From positions 690,501 to 754,500 of the forward strand of contig JAOTOL010001546.1 in NCBI GenBank assembly GCA_034440575.1: a stretch of DNA of 64,000 nt, in the 5' to 3' direction. The stretch's first letter is position 1; every line of letters begins with the position of its first letter. A model generated the notes under the pieces. The model searched no databases. It saw only the letters and a program-made list of their open reading frames with translations, and was not told the origin of the DNA. The position numbers were made by a program, and so were the translations under genes. This DNA comes from Imbricaverruca yamaguchii (lineage: Eukaryota > Arthropoda > Thecostraca > Neoverrucidae). Below, piece after piece: positions 10,434-22,176 of the stretch.

Positions 10434-12247
10434 ACGGTTTCTATGTCAACGACCCGGGCACCGCGCCGCGCGAGGGTCGTCAATATCGCGACACCTCTTA
10501 CCCGGGCACCGCGCCGCGCGAGGGTCGTCAATATCGCGACACCTCTTACCCGGACAGGGCACCGCGCGGGGGTGGTCAATATCGCGACACCTCTTACCTG
10601 GGCACCGCGCCGCGCGTGGGTCGCCAATACCACGACACCTCTTACCCGGGCACCGCGCCGCGCGGGGGTCGTCAATACCACGACACCTCTTACCCGGGCA
10701 GGGCACCGCGCGGGGGTCGTCAATACCGCGACACCTCATGCCCGGGCAGGGCACCGCGCCGCGCGAGGGTCGTCAATATCGCGACACCTCTTACCCGGGC
10801 ACCACGCCGCGCGAGGGTCGTCAATACCGCGACACCTCTTACCCGGGCATCGCGCCGCGTGGGGGTAGTCAATACCGCGACACCTCTTACCCTGGTACCG
10901 CGCCGCGCGGGGGTCGTCAATACCACGACACCTCTTACCCGGGCACCGCACCGCGCGGGGGTCGTCAATACCACGACACCTCTTACCCGGGCAGGGCACC
11001 GCGCCGCGCGAGGGTCGCCAATACCACGACACCTCTTACCCGGGCAGGGCACCGCGCCGCGCGAGGGTCGTCAATACCACGACACCTCTTACCCGGGCAG
11101 GGCACCGCGCCGCGCGAGGGTCGTCAATACCACGACACCTCTTACCCGGGCGCCGCGTCGCGCGGGGGTCGTCAATACCACGACACCTCTTGCCCGGGCA
11201 GGGCACCGCGCCGCGCGAGGGTCGTCAATACCACGACACCTCTTACCCGGGCAGGGCACCGCGCGGGGGTCGTCAATACCACGACACCTCTTACCCGGGC
11301 AGGGCACCGCGCCGCGCGAGGGTCGCCAATACCACGACACCTCTTACCCGGGCGCGCGCGCCGCCCCGCGCCGCGCGGGGGTCGTCAATACCACGACACC
11401 TCTTACCCGGGCGCCGCGCCGCGCGGGGGTCGTCAATACCACGACACCTCTTACCCGGGCAGGGCACCGCGCCGCGCGAGGGTCGTCAATACCACGACAC
11501 CTCTTACCCGGGCGCCGCGTCGCGCGGGGGTCGTCAATACCACGACACCTCTTACCCGGGCAGGGCACCGCGCCGCGCGAGGGTCGTCAATACCACGACA
11601 CCTCTTACCCGGGCGCCGCGTCGCGCGGGGGTCGTCAATACCACGACACCTCTTGCCCGGGCAGGGCACCGCGCCGCGCGAGGGTCGTCAATACCACGAC
11701 ACCTCTTACCCGGGCAGGGCACCGCGCGGGGGTCGTCAATACCACGACACCTCTTACCCGGGCAGGGCACCGCGCCGCGCGAGGGTCGCCAATACCACGA
11801 CACCTCTTACCCGGGCGCCGCGCCGCGCGGGGGTCGTCAATACCACGACACCTCTTACCCGGGCGCCGCGCCGCGCGGGGGTCGTCAATACCACGACACC
11901 TCTTACCCGGGCAGGGCACCGCGCCGCGCGAGGGTCGTCAATACCACGACACCTCTTACCCGGGCGCCGCGCCGCGCGAGGGTCGTCAATACCACGACAC
12001 CTCTTACCCGGGCACCGCGCCGCGCGGGGGTCGTCAATACCACGACACCTCTTACCCTGGTACCGCGCCGCGCGGGGGTCGTCAATACCACGACACCTCT
12101 TACCCGGGCACCACGCCGCGCGCGGGTCGTCAATACCGCGACACCTCTTACCCGGGCACCGCACCGCGTGGGGGTAGTCAATACCGCGACACCTCTTACC
12201 CGGGCACCGCGCCGCACGAGGGCCATCAGTATCGCGGCACCTTTTAG
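10434..12247 (+). CDS. Possible plus-strand terminal exon made of a 48/53-bp array (gene B)
   Basis: A candidate acceptor GCCTGTTGCAG ends at 10433. The frame then reads GFYVNDPGTAPREGRQYRDT, followed by units of 16 codons (TAPREGRQYRDTSYPG, 48 bp). Many units are 53-bp variants that shift the frame; three shifts restore it, and the array is free of stops in all three plus frames. The last unit ends cleanly as TAPHEGHQYRGTF and TAG (12245-12247) in the same frame as the start. If expressed it would be a ~600-residue Gly/Pro/Arg/Tyr-rich tail that cycles through three peptide registers. The upstream plus-strand frame (VQLPAGNLVNGRIDCVIPA, 10330-10430) looks coding but is one base out of register. 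No family recognised; it may be only a minisatellite. Confidence 0.35.
10450..12240. repeat. 48/53-bp minisatellite, ~36 units
   Basis: Head-to-tail units of GGGTCGTCAATACC and CGACACCTCTTACCCGGGC with either a short (48 bp) or long (AGGGC insertion, 53 bp) form. Blocks of several units are themselves repeated (for example about 11050-11250 and 11540-11730), a higher-order pattern. On the minus strand each unit carries CCCGGGTAAGA, which resembles a 5' splice site. Confidence 0.9.
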
Positions 12248-12249
12248 CC

Positions 12250-13000
12250 GCCGCCAACGCACACAGACGCACAACCCTCGAGGTATGCCAATGGTTGTCA
12301 CGCCACGCGGGAGAACGAGAAAGTGGGGCCATCGGGGCGCAGCGTCCTGGCTTTTATAGCTGAATATCACCAATTCCGTTCAGTTGTTCGACCCGTTGCA
12401 ACCATCTCGGCAAAGTATTTGTGTTCATTTTTTACAACTCCCCATTTTCTAGGACCTTGCTTGTGAGCTCCGATGTTTTTTGGGGTACTCCATTGGTTTG
12501 TTCGGTAATTAAATCGCCTGTGAGTTAATGTACTCGCATCGCGCATACATCCACACTCGTGCTTTCCCACCCAACGAGTGAGCTAAAACCATTGATGTAA
12601 TTACACGCCATGCATTAAATGACGCAACATGTGGGGTGCGTTAGTTTTCTTGGGACAACCTACATACACAAAAGGTTTTAATTTCTAATTCCCCTCTTGG
12701 AAGAGGGGAATTAAAAGAACTCCTTGGATATTTGATGAAAAGTTGAATAAATGCACGAGTGCGTCAATTACATATACTTTTTTTTCGTACGTTTTAGGTG
12801 TTAGCTCCATTCCTAATACACACGTAGGATAAATTATAATTTTGTAAACAGATATCTGCTTGATCTGGCGAATTATATTCCATTGCGCACAGAAAGCTCA
12901 CAACCAAGGACATTTTAAATTCAGTTTGTAAACCGTAATTTTTACTATTGCTGTAGGGCACGAAACATCCCAAACCATCCTTGGTGATCAGCATCAGGCT
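12250..13000. other. Intergenic DNA; contains a perfect hairpin
   Basis: No gene seen. At 12686-12713 there is a perfect inverted repeat with 13-bp arms (TAATTCCCCTCTT) and a 2-nt loop. Confidence 0.5.
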
Positions 13001-13110
13001 GAGCTGATGGTACACTGGCCGAGCTGATGGTGTACTGGCCGAGCTGATGGTGTACTGGCTGAGTTGTTGGTGTACTGGCTGAGCTGAGCGTGCACTTGTG
13101 ATCAGTCACC
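13000..13110. repeat. Short 21-23-bp array
   Basis: About five units of GAGCTGATGGTGTACTGGCC. Confidence 0.7.
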
Positions 13111-13602
13111 TGCGTCATCCAGTGGTGCAGGTCAACCAACCTGCACCACCCAGAGCGCAGGTCAGCTGACCAGCAAACCAGAACCGCTCAGGATCACGCG
13201 CCGGCCGACGGACGCCTTACGGTAGAATGAGACAGCCCAGCCACGTAATAATGTAATGCGGGACAGCCCAGCCACATAACAGTATGGTGCGGGGACAGCC
13301 CAGCCACATAACAGTATGGTGCGGGGACAGCCCAGCCACATAACAGTATGGTGCGGGGACAGCCCAGCCACATAACAGTGTGGTGTGGGGACAGCCCAGC
13401 CACATAACAGTATGGTACGGGGACAGCGCAGCCACATAACAGTGTAATGCGGGACAGCCCAGCCACATAACAGTATGGTGCGGGGACAGCCCAGCCACAT
13501 AACAGTGTAATGCGGGACAGCCCAGCCACGTAACAGCGTGGTGCGGGACAACCCAGTCACGTAACAGTGTTGTGCGGGACAGCCCATATACATAGCGGTG
13601 TT

Positions 13603-14993
13603 GTCTCACATCCCTAGTCTGCAAGGCACTCGAATCAATTATCAAGGATAGAATAGTTAGTTATCTGGAAGGTAGCAGATTGATTCAAGATACTCAACAT
13701 GGGTTTAGAAAAGGACGATCGTGTCTCACAAACCTCTTGGGACTTTTTGAACTTCGCCACAGAACAATTTGATCAGGGAAATCAGGTTGATGTAGCATAT
13801 CTTGACTTTAGTAAGGCCTTTGACAAGGTACCCCATAAACGGTTAATAATACAGTTTCAGTCCCATGGTATTGCAGGTAGCATCTTAAAATGGATAGAGT
13901 TGTGGCTTCCAGATAGACAGCAAAGAGTGATGCTAAATGGTACAAAGTCATCATGGCAAAATGTTCTTAGTGGAGTCCCCCAGGGGTCAGTACTAGGGCC
14001 ATTACTGTTCATAATATTTGTAAATAACATTGAAAGTGGCCTAAGCAGTAAAGTTTTGAAATTTGCGGATGATTTGAAGGTCTTTAGGGCAATAACAGGT
14101 CAGGATGAGCATATCTCGCTGCAAAAAGACTTAGACGAACTTGTGAAGTGGTCCGAAGAATGGCAAATGAAATTTAACTTTGATAAGTGCAAAATCATGC
14201 ATGTAGGTAAGCAGCATATGAAGGCTCCATACTTGATGGGTGGCCAAGTGCTATCAGTGACTCAACAGGAGAAGGATTTAGGTGTCACTCTAAACACAAA
14301 ACTGGGGGCATCAGAACAGACCAAGGAAGCCAGGACGAAGGCACTGAGAATGCTCGGGGCAATAAATAGGAATGTATCCTACAGAAGTGAGGAAGTGATC
14401 AGGAAGCTTTACTGTGCATACGTCAGGCCACATTTGGAATACTGCATCCAAGCTTGGTATCCTAGCTATGAAAAAGATTGTTGGCTTTTAGAGAGAGTAC
14501 AAAAGAGGGCTACAAAAATGGTTAATGGCATAAGCAACCTGGCATATGAGGAAAGATTGAAGAAATTGAATATGTTTTCACTTAGATATAGAAGGCTGAG
14601 AGGAGATCTCATCGAGGTCTTTAAATTTGTCAATGGTCTGGAGAGAGGATACCTTGGGGAAATGTTTGAATTTAACAGAAATGATGCAATTAGAGGTCAT
14701 AAATTCAAAATTAAAGTTAACCACAGCAGAACAAGGTGAAGGCAAACTTTCTTCACCAACAGGGTAGTGGAACACTGGAACCAGCTGCCAGAAAAGATCG
14801 TCAGTAGCAGCACGTTGAACATCTTGAAAAGCAGCATAGACAATCATTATAAGAATAGAGGGCTTGCTTTTCAGTATTACAGGGAGGGCTGATTGACAGA
14901 TTTGGTGGGCAACTGGTTCAGTATACAGAGTGCAACCAAGAAGGGCCCTTGTGGCTCATAGTTGCACTAATCTTTCATGTCTTTATGTCTTTA
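13603..14993 (+). mobile_element. 5'-truncated CR1-like LINE, copy 1
   Basis: Starts inside the RT (CTCACATCCCTAGTC) and ends in (TTTATGTC)n, the 3' microsatellite shared with the other two copies here. Flanking TGTTGT occurs at 13599-13604 and 14994-14999, a possible short target duplication or microhomology. The insertion sits within a minisatellite. Motifs: [32 protein letters not shown]. Confidence 0.88.
13699..14739 (+). pseudogene. Reverse transcriptase fragment of CR1-like copy 1
   Basis: Open for 346 codons with RT blocks from AFDKVPH to the thumb. Compared with copy 2 it has one extra G near 13738 (frameshift) and a TGA replacing a leucine codon at 14737-14739, followed by the intact tail [15 protein letters not shown] out to 14890. 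No endonuclease domain. It is therefore a defective remnant. Confidence 0.85.
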
Positions 14994-15639
14994 TGTTGTG
15001 TGGGACAGCCTATCCACATAGCGGTGTCACGCTCCACAGCCCAGCCACGTAAGTGTAGTGCGGGGCAGCCTACCTACACATCGGGGTAGTGCGGGACAGC
15101 CTATCTACATGGAGGTGTAGTGCGGGACAGCCTATCTACATAGCGGTGTAGTGTGGGGCAGCCTATTTACATAGCAGTGTAGCGCTTGGCAGCACAGCCA
15201 CGGAACAGAGTAGTACGAGACTACAAAGCAGTGGAGAATCACAGCCTACCAACGTAACACATACTTAAGATATAGCATATTAATATATATTGCGGAGTAG
15301 GTTACTTACCAATGGGACAACTGATCTGCATGATATTGTAGCATGGGACAACTTATCGACATAGCGTTGTGGAGCGGGAAAACCTATCGACATAGCATTG
15401 TGAAGTGGGGAAGTCTACTTACTTACCTGTACAGCAGTAGTGTCCTACACCTATCCACAAAGTCCGGGTTAGAATACCAACGAAGTGTGGACCAGAAGAG
15501 CAGCAGGGGTCGCCGCCGCGGTCCTGTCATTCCCCCCCCCCTAATACAGATCAGAGGTGACAACGTCGCTATCCACCGCGCCGTTCATGCGACTGGAGCC
15601 CCGTCCAGATTGGTGAACACGTGAGAACTAGTGTGATGG

Positions 15640-16090
15640 TTGGTGCCTGGTGCCGTCTACCACGTGACTCCGGATCTCATGTCAGCCGCGTGACCCAGGA
15701 CGGTGGATCTCGGGTCAGCCGCGTGACTCGGGACGGTGGATCTCGGGTCAGCCGTGTGACCCGGGACGGTGGACCTCGTGTCAGCCACGTGACCCGGGAC
15801 GGTGGACCTCGTGTCAGCCACGTGACCCGGGACGGTGGATCTCGGGTCAACCGCGTGACCCGGGACGGTGGATCTCGTGTCAGCCACGTGACCCGGGACG
15901 GTGGATCTCTGGTCAGCCGCGTGACCCGGGACGGTGGATCTCGTGTCAGCCGCGTGACTCGGGACGGTGGATCTCGTGTCAGCCACGTGACCCGGGACGG
16001 TGGACCTCGTGTCAGCCGCGTGACCCAGAACGGTGGACCTCGTGTCAGCCGCGTCACCCGGGACGGTGGATCTCGTGTCAGCCGGCAACC
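15640..16090. repeat. 33-bp minisatellite
   Basis: About 13 units of CAGCCGCGTGACCCGGGACG plus GTGGATCTCGTGT. The 33-bp period keeps all frames open, so long Arg/Val/Ser/Asp repeats appear on both strands. No unique spacers, so not a CRISPR array. Confidence 0.9.
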
Positions 16091-16129
16091 GTTCTCCGGC
16101 CGGGATTGCGTCACGATGGGTCAGTGCTA

Positions 16130-16630
16130 AAATAATGGCTTTTCGTTGGATGCGAGATGTTGAAGCTGGACACGTACAATAGGATGTCGAAATTTGCCAT
16201 GAAAATTATGCTCTTTAGTTCCTGTGTATACTATATCAGCCCTTGAAATTCAGTGTTGAGCAAATATCCCTTTTGTACCTTTCAAACTATCCGTATCTTG
16301 CATTTTGTTTTGTGAAGCACACAATATTGGGATGCATACATTTACAATAAAAACACAAATAGCGATGCCATAAACCGGTATTGTACACCAAACTAGACCA
16401 TTAGCACTCCTGTCTGAAATTGTGCTGCAAGATGTTTGTGTTCCACGATCTGTTATGGTGAGCGTAAGCATGATACAAAAAATATGCTGTTAGGAATGAG
16501 GCATGAAGACTTCATAAGCACACAAGACGCACGACCTTAAAGCTTCTTTGGGAAAGCTGTCGATTCAGTGCTTAGAAAATGGTATATTCCACCCTATTTC
16601 ATCAGTAATTTATCACTGCGATCGGCCGCC
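16130..16630 (+). mobile_element. ~0.5-kb interspersed repeat, family M, copy A
   Basis: Shares with copies at 54000-54310, 59790-60310 and 60460-60930 a start near TTCGTTGGATGCGAGATGTT, a middle GGTGAGCRTAAGCATGATAC, GCATGAAGACTTC, and an end TATATTCCACCCTATTTCA. No ORF; no clear terminal inverted repeat. Probably a non-autonomous element. Confidence 0.75.
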
Positions 16631-16639
16631 CTGTGATTA

Positions 16640-17380
16640 CACACACGTGCAGCTTTACAGCGCCATCGCTACACGCTCCCATCGCCCGACAGGTGAACAA
16701 ACATCGTTAGGCACCGCAGAATGTATTTCTACCTGCCTCCAGCCCACATCCCATAAACAGGCATAGCACAGCACACATGAGAATTGATCGGACGCTGACA
16801 AGCAGCTGGCTTGAACCACGTAGTCGGCAATAAGTCAGCACAGAACAGCTCGGCCAGCTGCGTGAGCGTTAACAACGCTTCAGAGATTACCACGTCTGGT
16901 CGGCCCCACTCGCGTCCGCCTGCATGTTCGGCGACCACTCGGCGATTGCACGATGTGGAGAGGAAGACGAGCTGACACCGCATATACTTGACCTTCGAAA
17001 ACACAGCACAGCACAGCCACCAGCACCTGCACACAGAAAATCAACACCTCAGCGGACCAAACAGCGTCGCATAATGAAAAGACAAAACAACTACGTACAT
17101 TCAACTGAGACACACAGCCAGAACAACTAGTGTGCTTGCCAACAAGGCACGCTTCATCCTCTGGCAAACGCACTAGACCGATAGGAAAGAAACAGAGCAG
17201 TCGCATATTCAATAACATCTTATGCAGAATGTTTCTGTTCTTCGTGAAGTACCTGAATTCGATTTCCACGCCACTTAATCGGGAGAAATGACATTGGATA
17301 GCAAATCAATGATCTCAGTTGGTCTGATCGCGGGTGACCTGATCTCATTTGACACTCCTTTTGATTTCATTTCCAAGCAG
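16640..17380. other. Sequence downstream of the helicase gene
   Basis: No gene recognised. The helicase 3' UTR must lie here or in the array above it; I see no convincing minus-strand AATAAA. Confidence 0.4.
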
Positions 17381-17390
17381 TATACACTTC

Positions 17391-17880
17391 GGCGAAGGCC
17401 ACCACCGTCGGCGGCTCACCGTAGCCGTCGTCACGTCTGCGTGTACAGACTGGCGGCGAACACGACCGCCCTCCCCCTGCCCCCGCACCACCACCGTCGG
17501 CGGCTCACCGTCGCTGTCGTCACGTCTGGTGAAGGGGGGGGGAACCCTGTCGGCGGCCACCGTCCTGCCGCCACCGTCGCGGACACCGTTGTTGGGTACA
17601 GACTGGCGGCGAACACGACCGCCCTCCCCCTGCCCCCGCACCACCACCGTCGGCGGCTCACCGTCGCTGTCGTCACGTCTGGGTGTACAGACTGGCGGCG
17701 AACACGACCGGCCTCCCCCTGCCCCCGCACCACCACCGTCGGCGGCTCACCGTAGCCGTCGTCACGTCTGGGTGTACAGACTGGCGGCGAACACGACCGC
17801 CCTCCCCCTGCCCCCGCACCACCACCGTCGGCGGCTCACCGTCGCTGTCGTCACGTCTGCGTGTACAGACTGGCGGCGAA
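17391..17880 (-). repeat. 89-bp array carrying the helicase stop codon region
   Basis: Five units with starts of GTGTACAGAC at 17441, ~17594, 17683, 17772 and 17861 (89-bp spacing; one unit interrupted by a 64-bp insertion). On the minus strand each unit contains the codons [11 protein letters not shown] and TGA of the helicase, then ~50 bp of 3' UTR rich in CGGTGGTGGTGCGG. The 17861 copy is the one joined to the real last exon. Confidence 0.9.
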
Positions 17881-18054
17881 CACGATGTCGCGCTTGATGG
17901 CCGTGCTCGCCTGGTTGGCCTTCTCGTAGAGGGTGGGGTTGCCGACGGTTCGAGCGGCGGTCCGCACGTCGCGCAGCGTCTCGTCCAGCCGCTGGATGCA
18001 CCGCACGATGATGCCCTCTTGCACATCAGTCAGCTGCATGATGGAGTTGAACGT
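17851..18054 (-). CDS. SKIV2L: Ski2 helicase exon (last): DSHCT end and stop
   Basis: 68 codons including TGA. Reads [20 protein letters not shown] and ends [15 protein letters not shown], the hallmark C-terminus of Ski2/Mtr4-family DSHCT domains. Acceptor CCGCAG at 18055-18060 is preceded by a poor pyrimidine tract, but phase 0 joins it exactly to WARGV of the previous exon. Confidence 0.93.
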   Translation of the reverse strand, partial: TFNSIMQLTDVQEGIIVRCIQRLDETLRDVRTAARTVGNPTLYEKANQASTAIKRDIVFAASLYTQT

Positions 18055-21000
18055 CTGCGGCATACGCCCCCTCCCCCACGTCAGAGGCGCCTCTGCGAGC
18101 GGGCGGATACATACGCGGCCGGGATACTCACAGCGCCACGGAACCGAATGGGCACACATCACGAGTCGGAGCGAAGGAGTGAGTATATCTTTGCGTATAT
18201 ACGGAAGCGTTCGAAAGCACCGCCCCGCCGATATGACCACCACGCTTCTGAAACCTAAATACTTCTTGATATAGCATTATCTCAACTAGTGCCTTTGCTT
18301 GCAAAACCACATCACATTTCGACTTCGCATCGTCTCATAGGGTCTGTTCCGGCGACCTCATCCGGAATAGGTTGAGGGTGCATTTCCTCTACCGGCCGTT
18401 CCAGCGCCTCATCCAGAATAGGTTTACCCTCATCGAACCTCCACCGGATGAGCAAAATCTAATCCGGCCGGTCGGCGGTTGAAGAAGCGCAAACTCGGAA
18501 TAAGACAAACGTGCCGCAACAGTGACGTTCAGAATGAAATAGTTTTTTTTTAAACTTGACTTAGGCCATTAACACTCATTAGGTTGCATAAGTCGTACTT
18601 TCTTTATTTTATAACGCTTTTTCTTTGGGGGGGGGAAGAAATCCAAGAGACATGGGATATGTGATGGATGTGAGCAGCCACCCATGTTTATGCCACAAAC
18701 TACACAACTTTGTCTCCAGTGCACTTCGGGAGCATTCAATGTCCAAGTGGAAATTGGAGACGGGGGTTTGAAATTTGATGGGTAAATTGTAGGTTCAGAC
18801 ATGCATGCCAATTTGCGTGCTTTTGAGAGGCATGCTTACTGGCATGCATCCATGCTTTTCTTTACATGTATGTATCATTGGCTGATGGAGGAGCTCCGTG
18901 TGCCCTCCACATGGGAAGGTGGTTTCTCTCTGACACACGGGCTTTGAATATTTATGAAAATTATTTGAAGGGGCATGTGAAGGCAATGGCCAAGTAAAAA
19001 TGGGTTGGAGATCACACTCCATAGGGCCGAATGGTAGCAGTAAAAATTATTGGGGGAGGGAAACCAACATTAGTTGGCACTTGCCCATTCAAAAATGTAT
19101 AAAGCAACATCCCTGCTCAAACGGGTAGCCCATCAAGTACACCGTATTACTCGAATGCCCTTCGCTACACGGTCTTTCGTTCCAAGATGCCCCCCTCAGA
19201 GTAAAAGACGCTCATTCAATATGCTCCAGTGCAGTCCCCTTCCCTCGCTTAATGAATATTGTACTGAACGAGAGCGTCGAGGGACTAACGCAACATAGCC
19301 CTTCTGAAGAAATAATTCCCTTCCAGACGAGTACCTGCCTACCCAGAATTTGAAAATGTTTGGAATCCGCCCCTGAAATAAATGCTTTGGGAGCTCCGGA
19401 AGAAACACAAGCTATCGCCATACACTGCGCGTCAGCTTCACGTTCCGAGTCCGAATAAAAAAACAGCTTGCAGGGTGTATTATTCATCTTCCAATAGCTG
19501 CTGCACAATGGGATTAATCTGGCTTTCACAAGAGCAAATAAGTACATCAATCAATAAAAAAATATCGGCACTGCCACCCGCAAGATCGGAGTAAGCGGTC
19601 GAGAATGTCACCGATATGCACATATGCGCCAAATAACACAACAACCATATCACCACCAACAGCTGATTAACAAGCGCCCTGTAGGGCCTCGGAAAATTGC
19701 GCACTGGAGGGGGGGCGGGGCGGATTCCGCCCCCTAAAATCTCGGCTCCTATTGAGGCTAGAGCAACGAAATTCCCAGGGTGCATCGGCACGATGTTGAA
19801 CTCTATTGTGTGCAAATTTCGTGACCTTAGGTCAATATCTTCAAGGTCAAAGGAGGTCAAAATAGCCAAATTTTCTGGTTTTGCCAGGATTGGCTTGTCA
19901 TTGTTATGGATCGCTATGATTGTGTTTAGATGCTCCAATGTTGGCATTAATGATGTTTTGGACATTTTTAATGATGCAATACAGATGCCAGATCCGCCAC
20001 TTGACCTTAGGTCACCTATAGAGGGGACTTTAGCAGGTCAATACCTGCTCCAGTTACCGGAACTAGGCTGCCCACCCTACTGCTCCGTTGGGCGGTTCGG
20101 CACAATCGGCTTCGCAAAGAAAGGAGTGAAATACATGAAAAGTATGGCACACAGTGACAAACAGTATATTTCGGGATGTGTAGGGAGTAACATGTAAAGT
20201 GACATCAACCGCATGGCAGTCATTTGCATTTTTGACACCATTCCAGTTGACCAAGTTTGGTTCCATTAGCCTATCATGAACGACCTGACTTGACCTCGCC
20301 GACCTAACATGATTCTTTAATTATATAGCATAATAAAATGCATCAAACAAGTTGCTAGTGTTGTCAACAGTTCCATTTTGACAATATACGGGAAGAGCAT
20401 GAGCGCCGATTTTTGTGGTTTGGCGCTGCGAATTATTTTTATTTGCACAGCCCCTAACTTGAAAAGTTATCGCCCGATTGTCATGTTTCGTACTTTAAAC
20501 AATGCGCCGATCATTTCCAAGTAGGTACGCAAAACATGGCGTATATCGGCCGGTACGATATGGAGCTATGTACGAAAAATCGGAGGGGTGGGCGTATTTC
20601 GCCATCCCACTCCAGGGTGTGTTAACCTGTCATAAACTTGACCTGACTTGACCTGACTTGACCTCGGTGACCTGACATGACTTTTTGAAACAATATAGCA
20701 TAACAATGTACACCAAACAAGTCGCTAGTTTTAACAAGAACACTTCCTTTTTACCAATATACGGGAAGGGCATCAGCGCCGATATTTGTGGTCTAGCGCT
20801 GATTTTTTTAATTAGCGACCCCTAACTCGAACAATTTTCAGTCGATTTTCATTTTTCTTACTTTAAATAACGTGCCGGTCATTTATAAGCAGGTACACAA
20901 ACAATGGCGTATGGCGTATCCAGGGCGCGTGTTTAAGGACAAAACTCTGCCGGTCGTTCCGGCGCCTCGACTTGGAAGAGCTATTCTGGTCAAAGCTCAA

Positions 21001-22104
21001 CCTATTCCGGATGAGGTCGCCGGAACAGACCCATAGGTGCAAGGTAATGGAATGTGAGCTAACAGGGAATAGCTCGATAATAATGGCAACGCACACGCAC
21101 GCCCACCAGCAATAAATTGACACCAGACGTCACCCACCCGCCACTCACCACGCCCCGGGCCCACTCGTAGACGACCTCGACCAGGCCGAAGTTGAGCATC
21201 TCCTCGTACTTTTCCGCCTCGCTCAGGCGGCACTCGCGCTGCGTGTCGTCAATTTGCCGGGAGATGCGGGTCAACTCGTCAGTGCCCTGCGGCAGCGAAG
21301 GTGTCGGACAGTCATCGACAGTGTCAGTCGGTGTGCCACACCGGTTACGCCCAGGTCACCCGTGGCGGCAGCCGGCGTAGTGCAACGGTCACGCCCCGGC
21401 AGTCGTCGGCGCCACTTCGGCCGCGCTCCACCTCTGGTCTCCATACAACACTGTGCGTAGGTGGTAGCAAGAACGAAATCTGTCGGCTTATTCAAGCGGC
21501 AAGCAGATAAATAGCATTTGGGAGACATCGCGATGTCTGGATAGCTTCAGAGTTTCGTGTATTCAAACTAGGATATGCATGAATCATGGATTGGTGATGG
21601 CGTGCTGCATCTGTTTCCTGCTTTAGTCTGACGAAGATAGACAACTGACGTACCCATCAACTAATGGGCTTCAAGAAAAAATGAGATCATCATACTCAAG
21701 TACTGGTTCTATATGCCCAACTCTGCTCATGTGCTCGACTTGAAAACCACAGTTTCACAATTTTTTTATAAGACGTACACATGTCGCAGTGCAAGATACC
21801 ACAACTTAGGGAAGATAACGGCTGTCGGTAAATACCCTACCGCACAACGCTTGCTTTCCTTCAACTAAACGGCATTGAGATGCCTTAGAAGCAGCGTATG
21901 CACACGGAGCACTGAACAAGTCAACTTTATCACCATTAAGTAAGTCACATTATCTTGCCTTCTTACATAATAATTTTAGCAAGACGCATATAAACCTCTA
22001 GACGTCCGTGGGGAAATCGAAATTGACGCCACCAATGGGACGTAATGAATGAAGGCTGTCGGAACAGTCATGATTTGAATAATATATCCATAGCCTCTCT
22101 GGAG

Positions 22105-22176
<72 letters not shown>

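Larger units (their letters stand above)
13235..15240. repeat. ~31-32-bp minisatellite split by a CR1-like insertion
   Basis: Units around GGGACAGCCCAGCCACATAACAG run from 13235 to 13600 and resume, more diverged (CAGCCTATCCACATAGCGGTG), from 14995 to about 15240. The interruption is exactly the LINE fragment 13603-14993. Confidence 0.85.

Noticed and set aside
12661..12720. tRNA or rho-independent terminator at the 13-bp hairpin
   Set aside because: No tRNA consensus boxes; a bacterial-type terminator makes no sense in this genome.
15621..16130. ORFs of RVSRVTRDGGS repeats, and the idea of a CRISPR array
   Set aside because: 33-bp units are contiguous with no spacers, and the genome is animal; open frames come from the period.
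19480..20197. ORFs of ~160 codons inside the 2.7-kb inverted-repeat element
   Set aside because: No transposase motif, and plus and minus ORFs overlap; treated as chance ORFs in a non-autonomous element.
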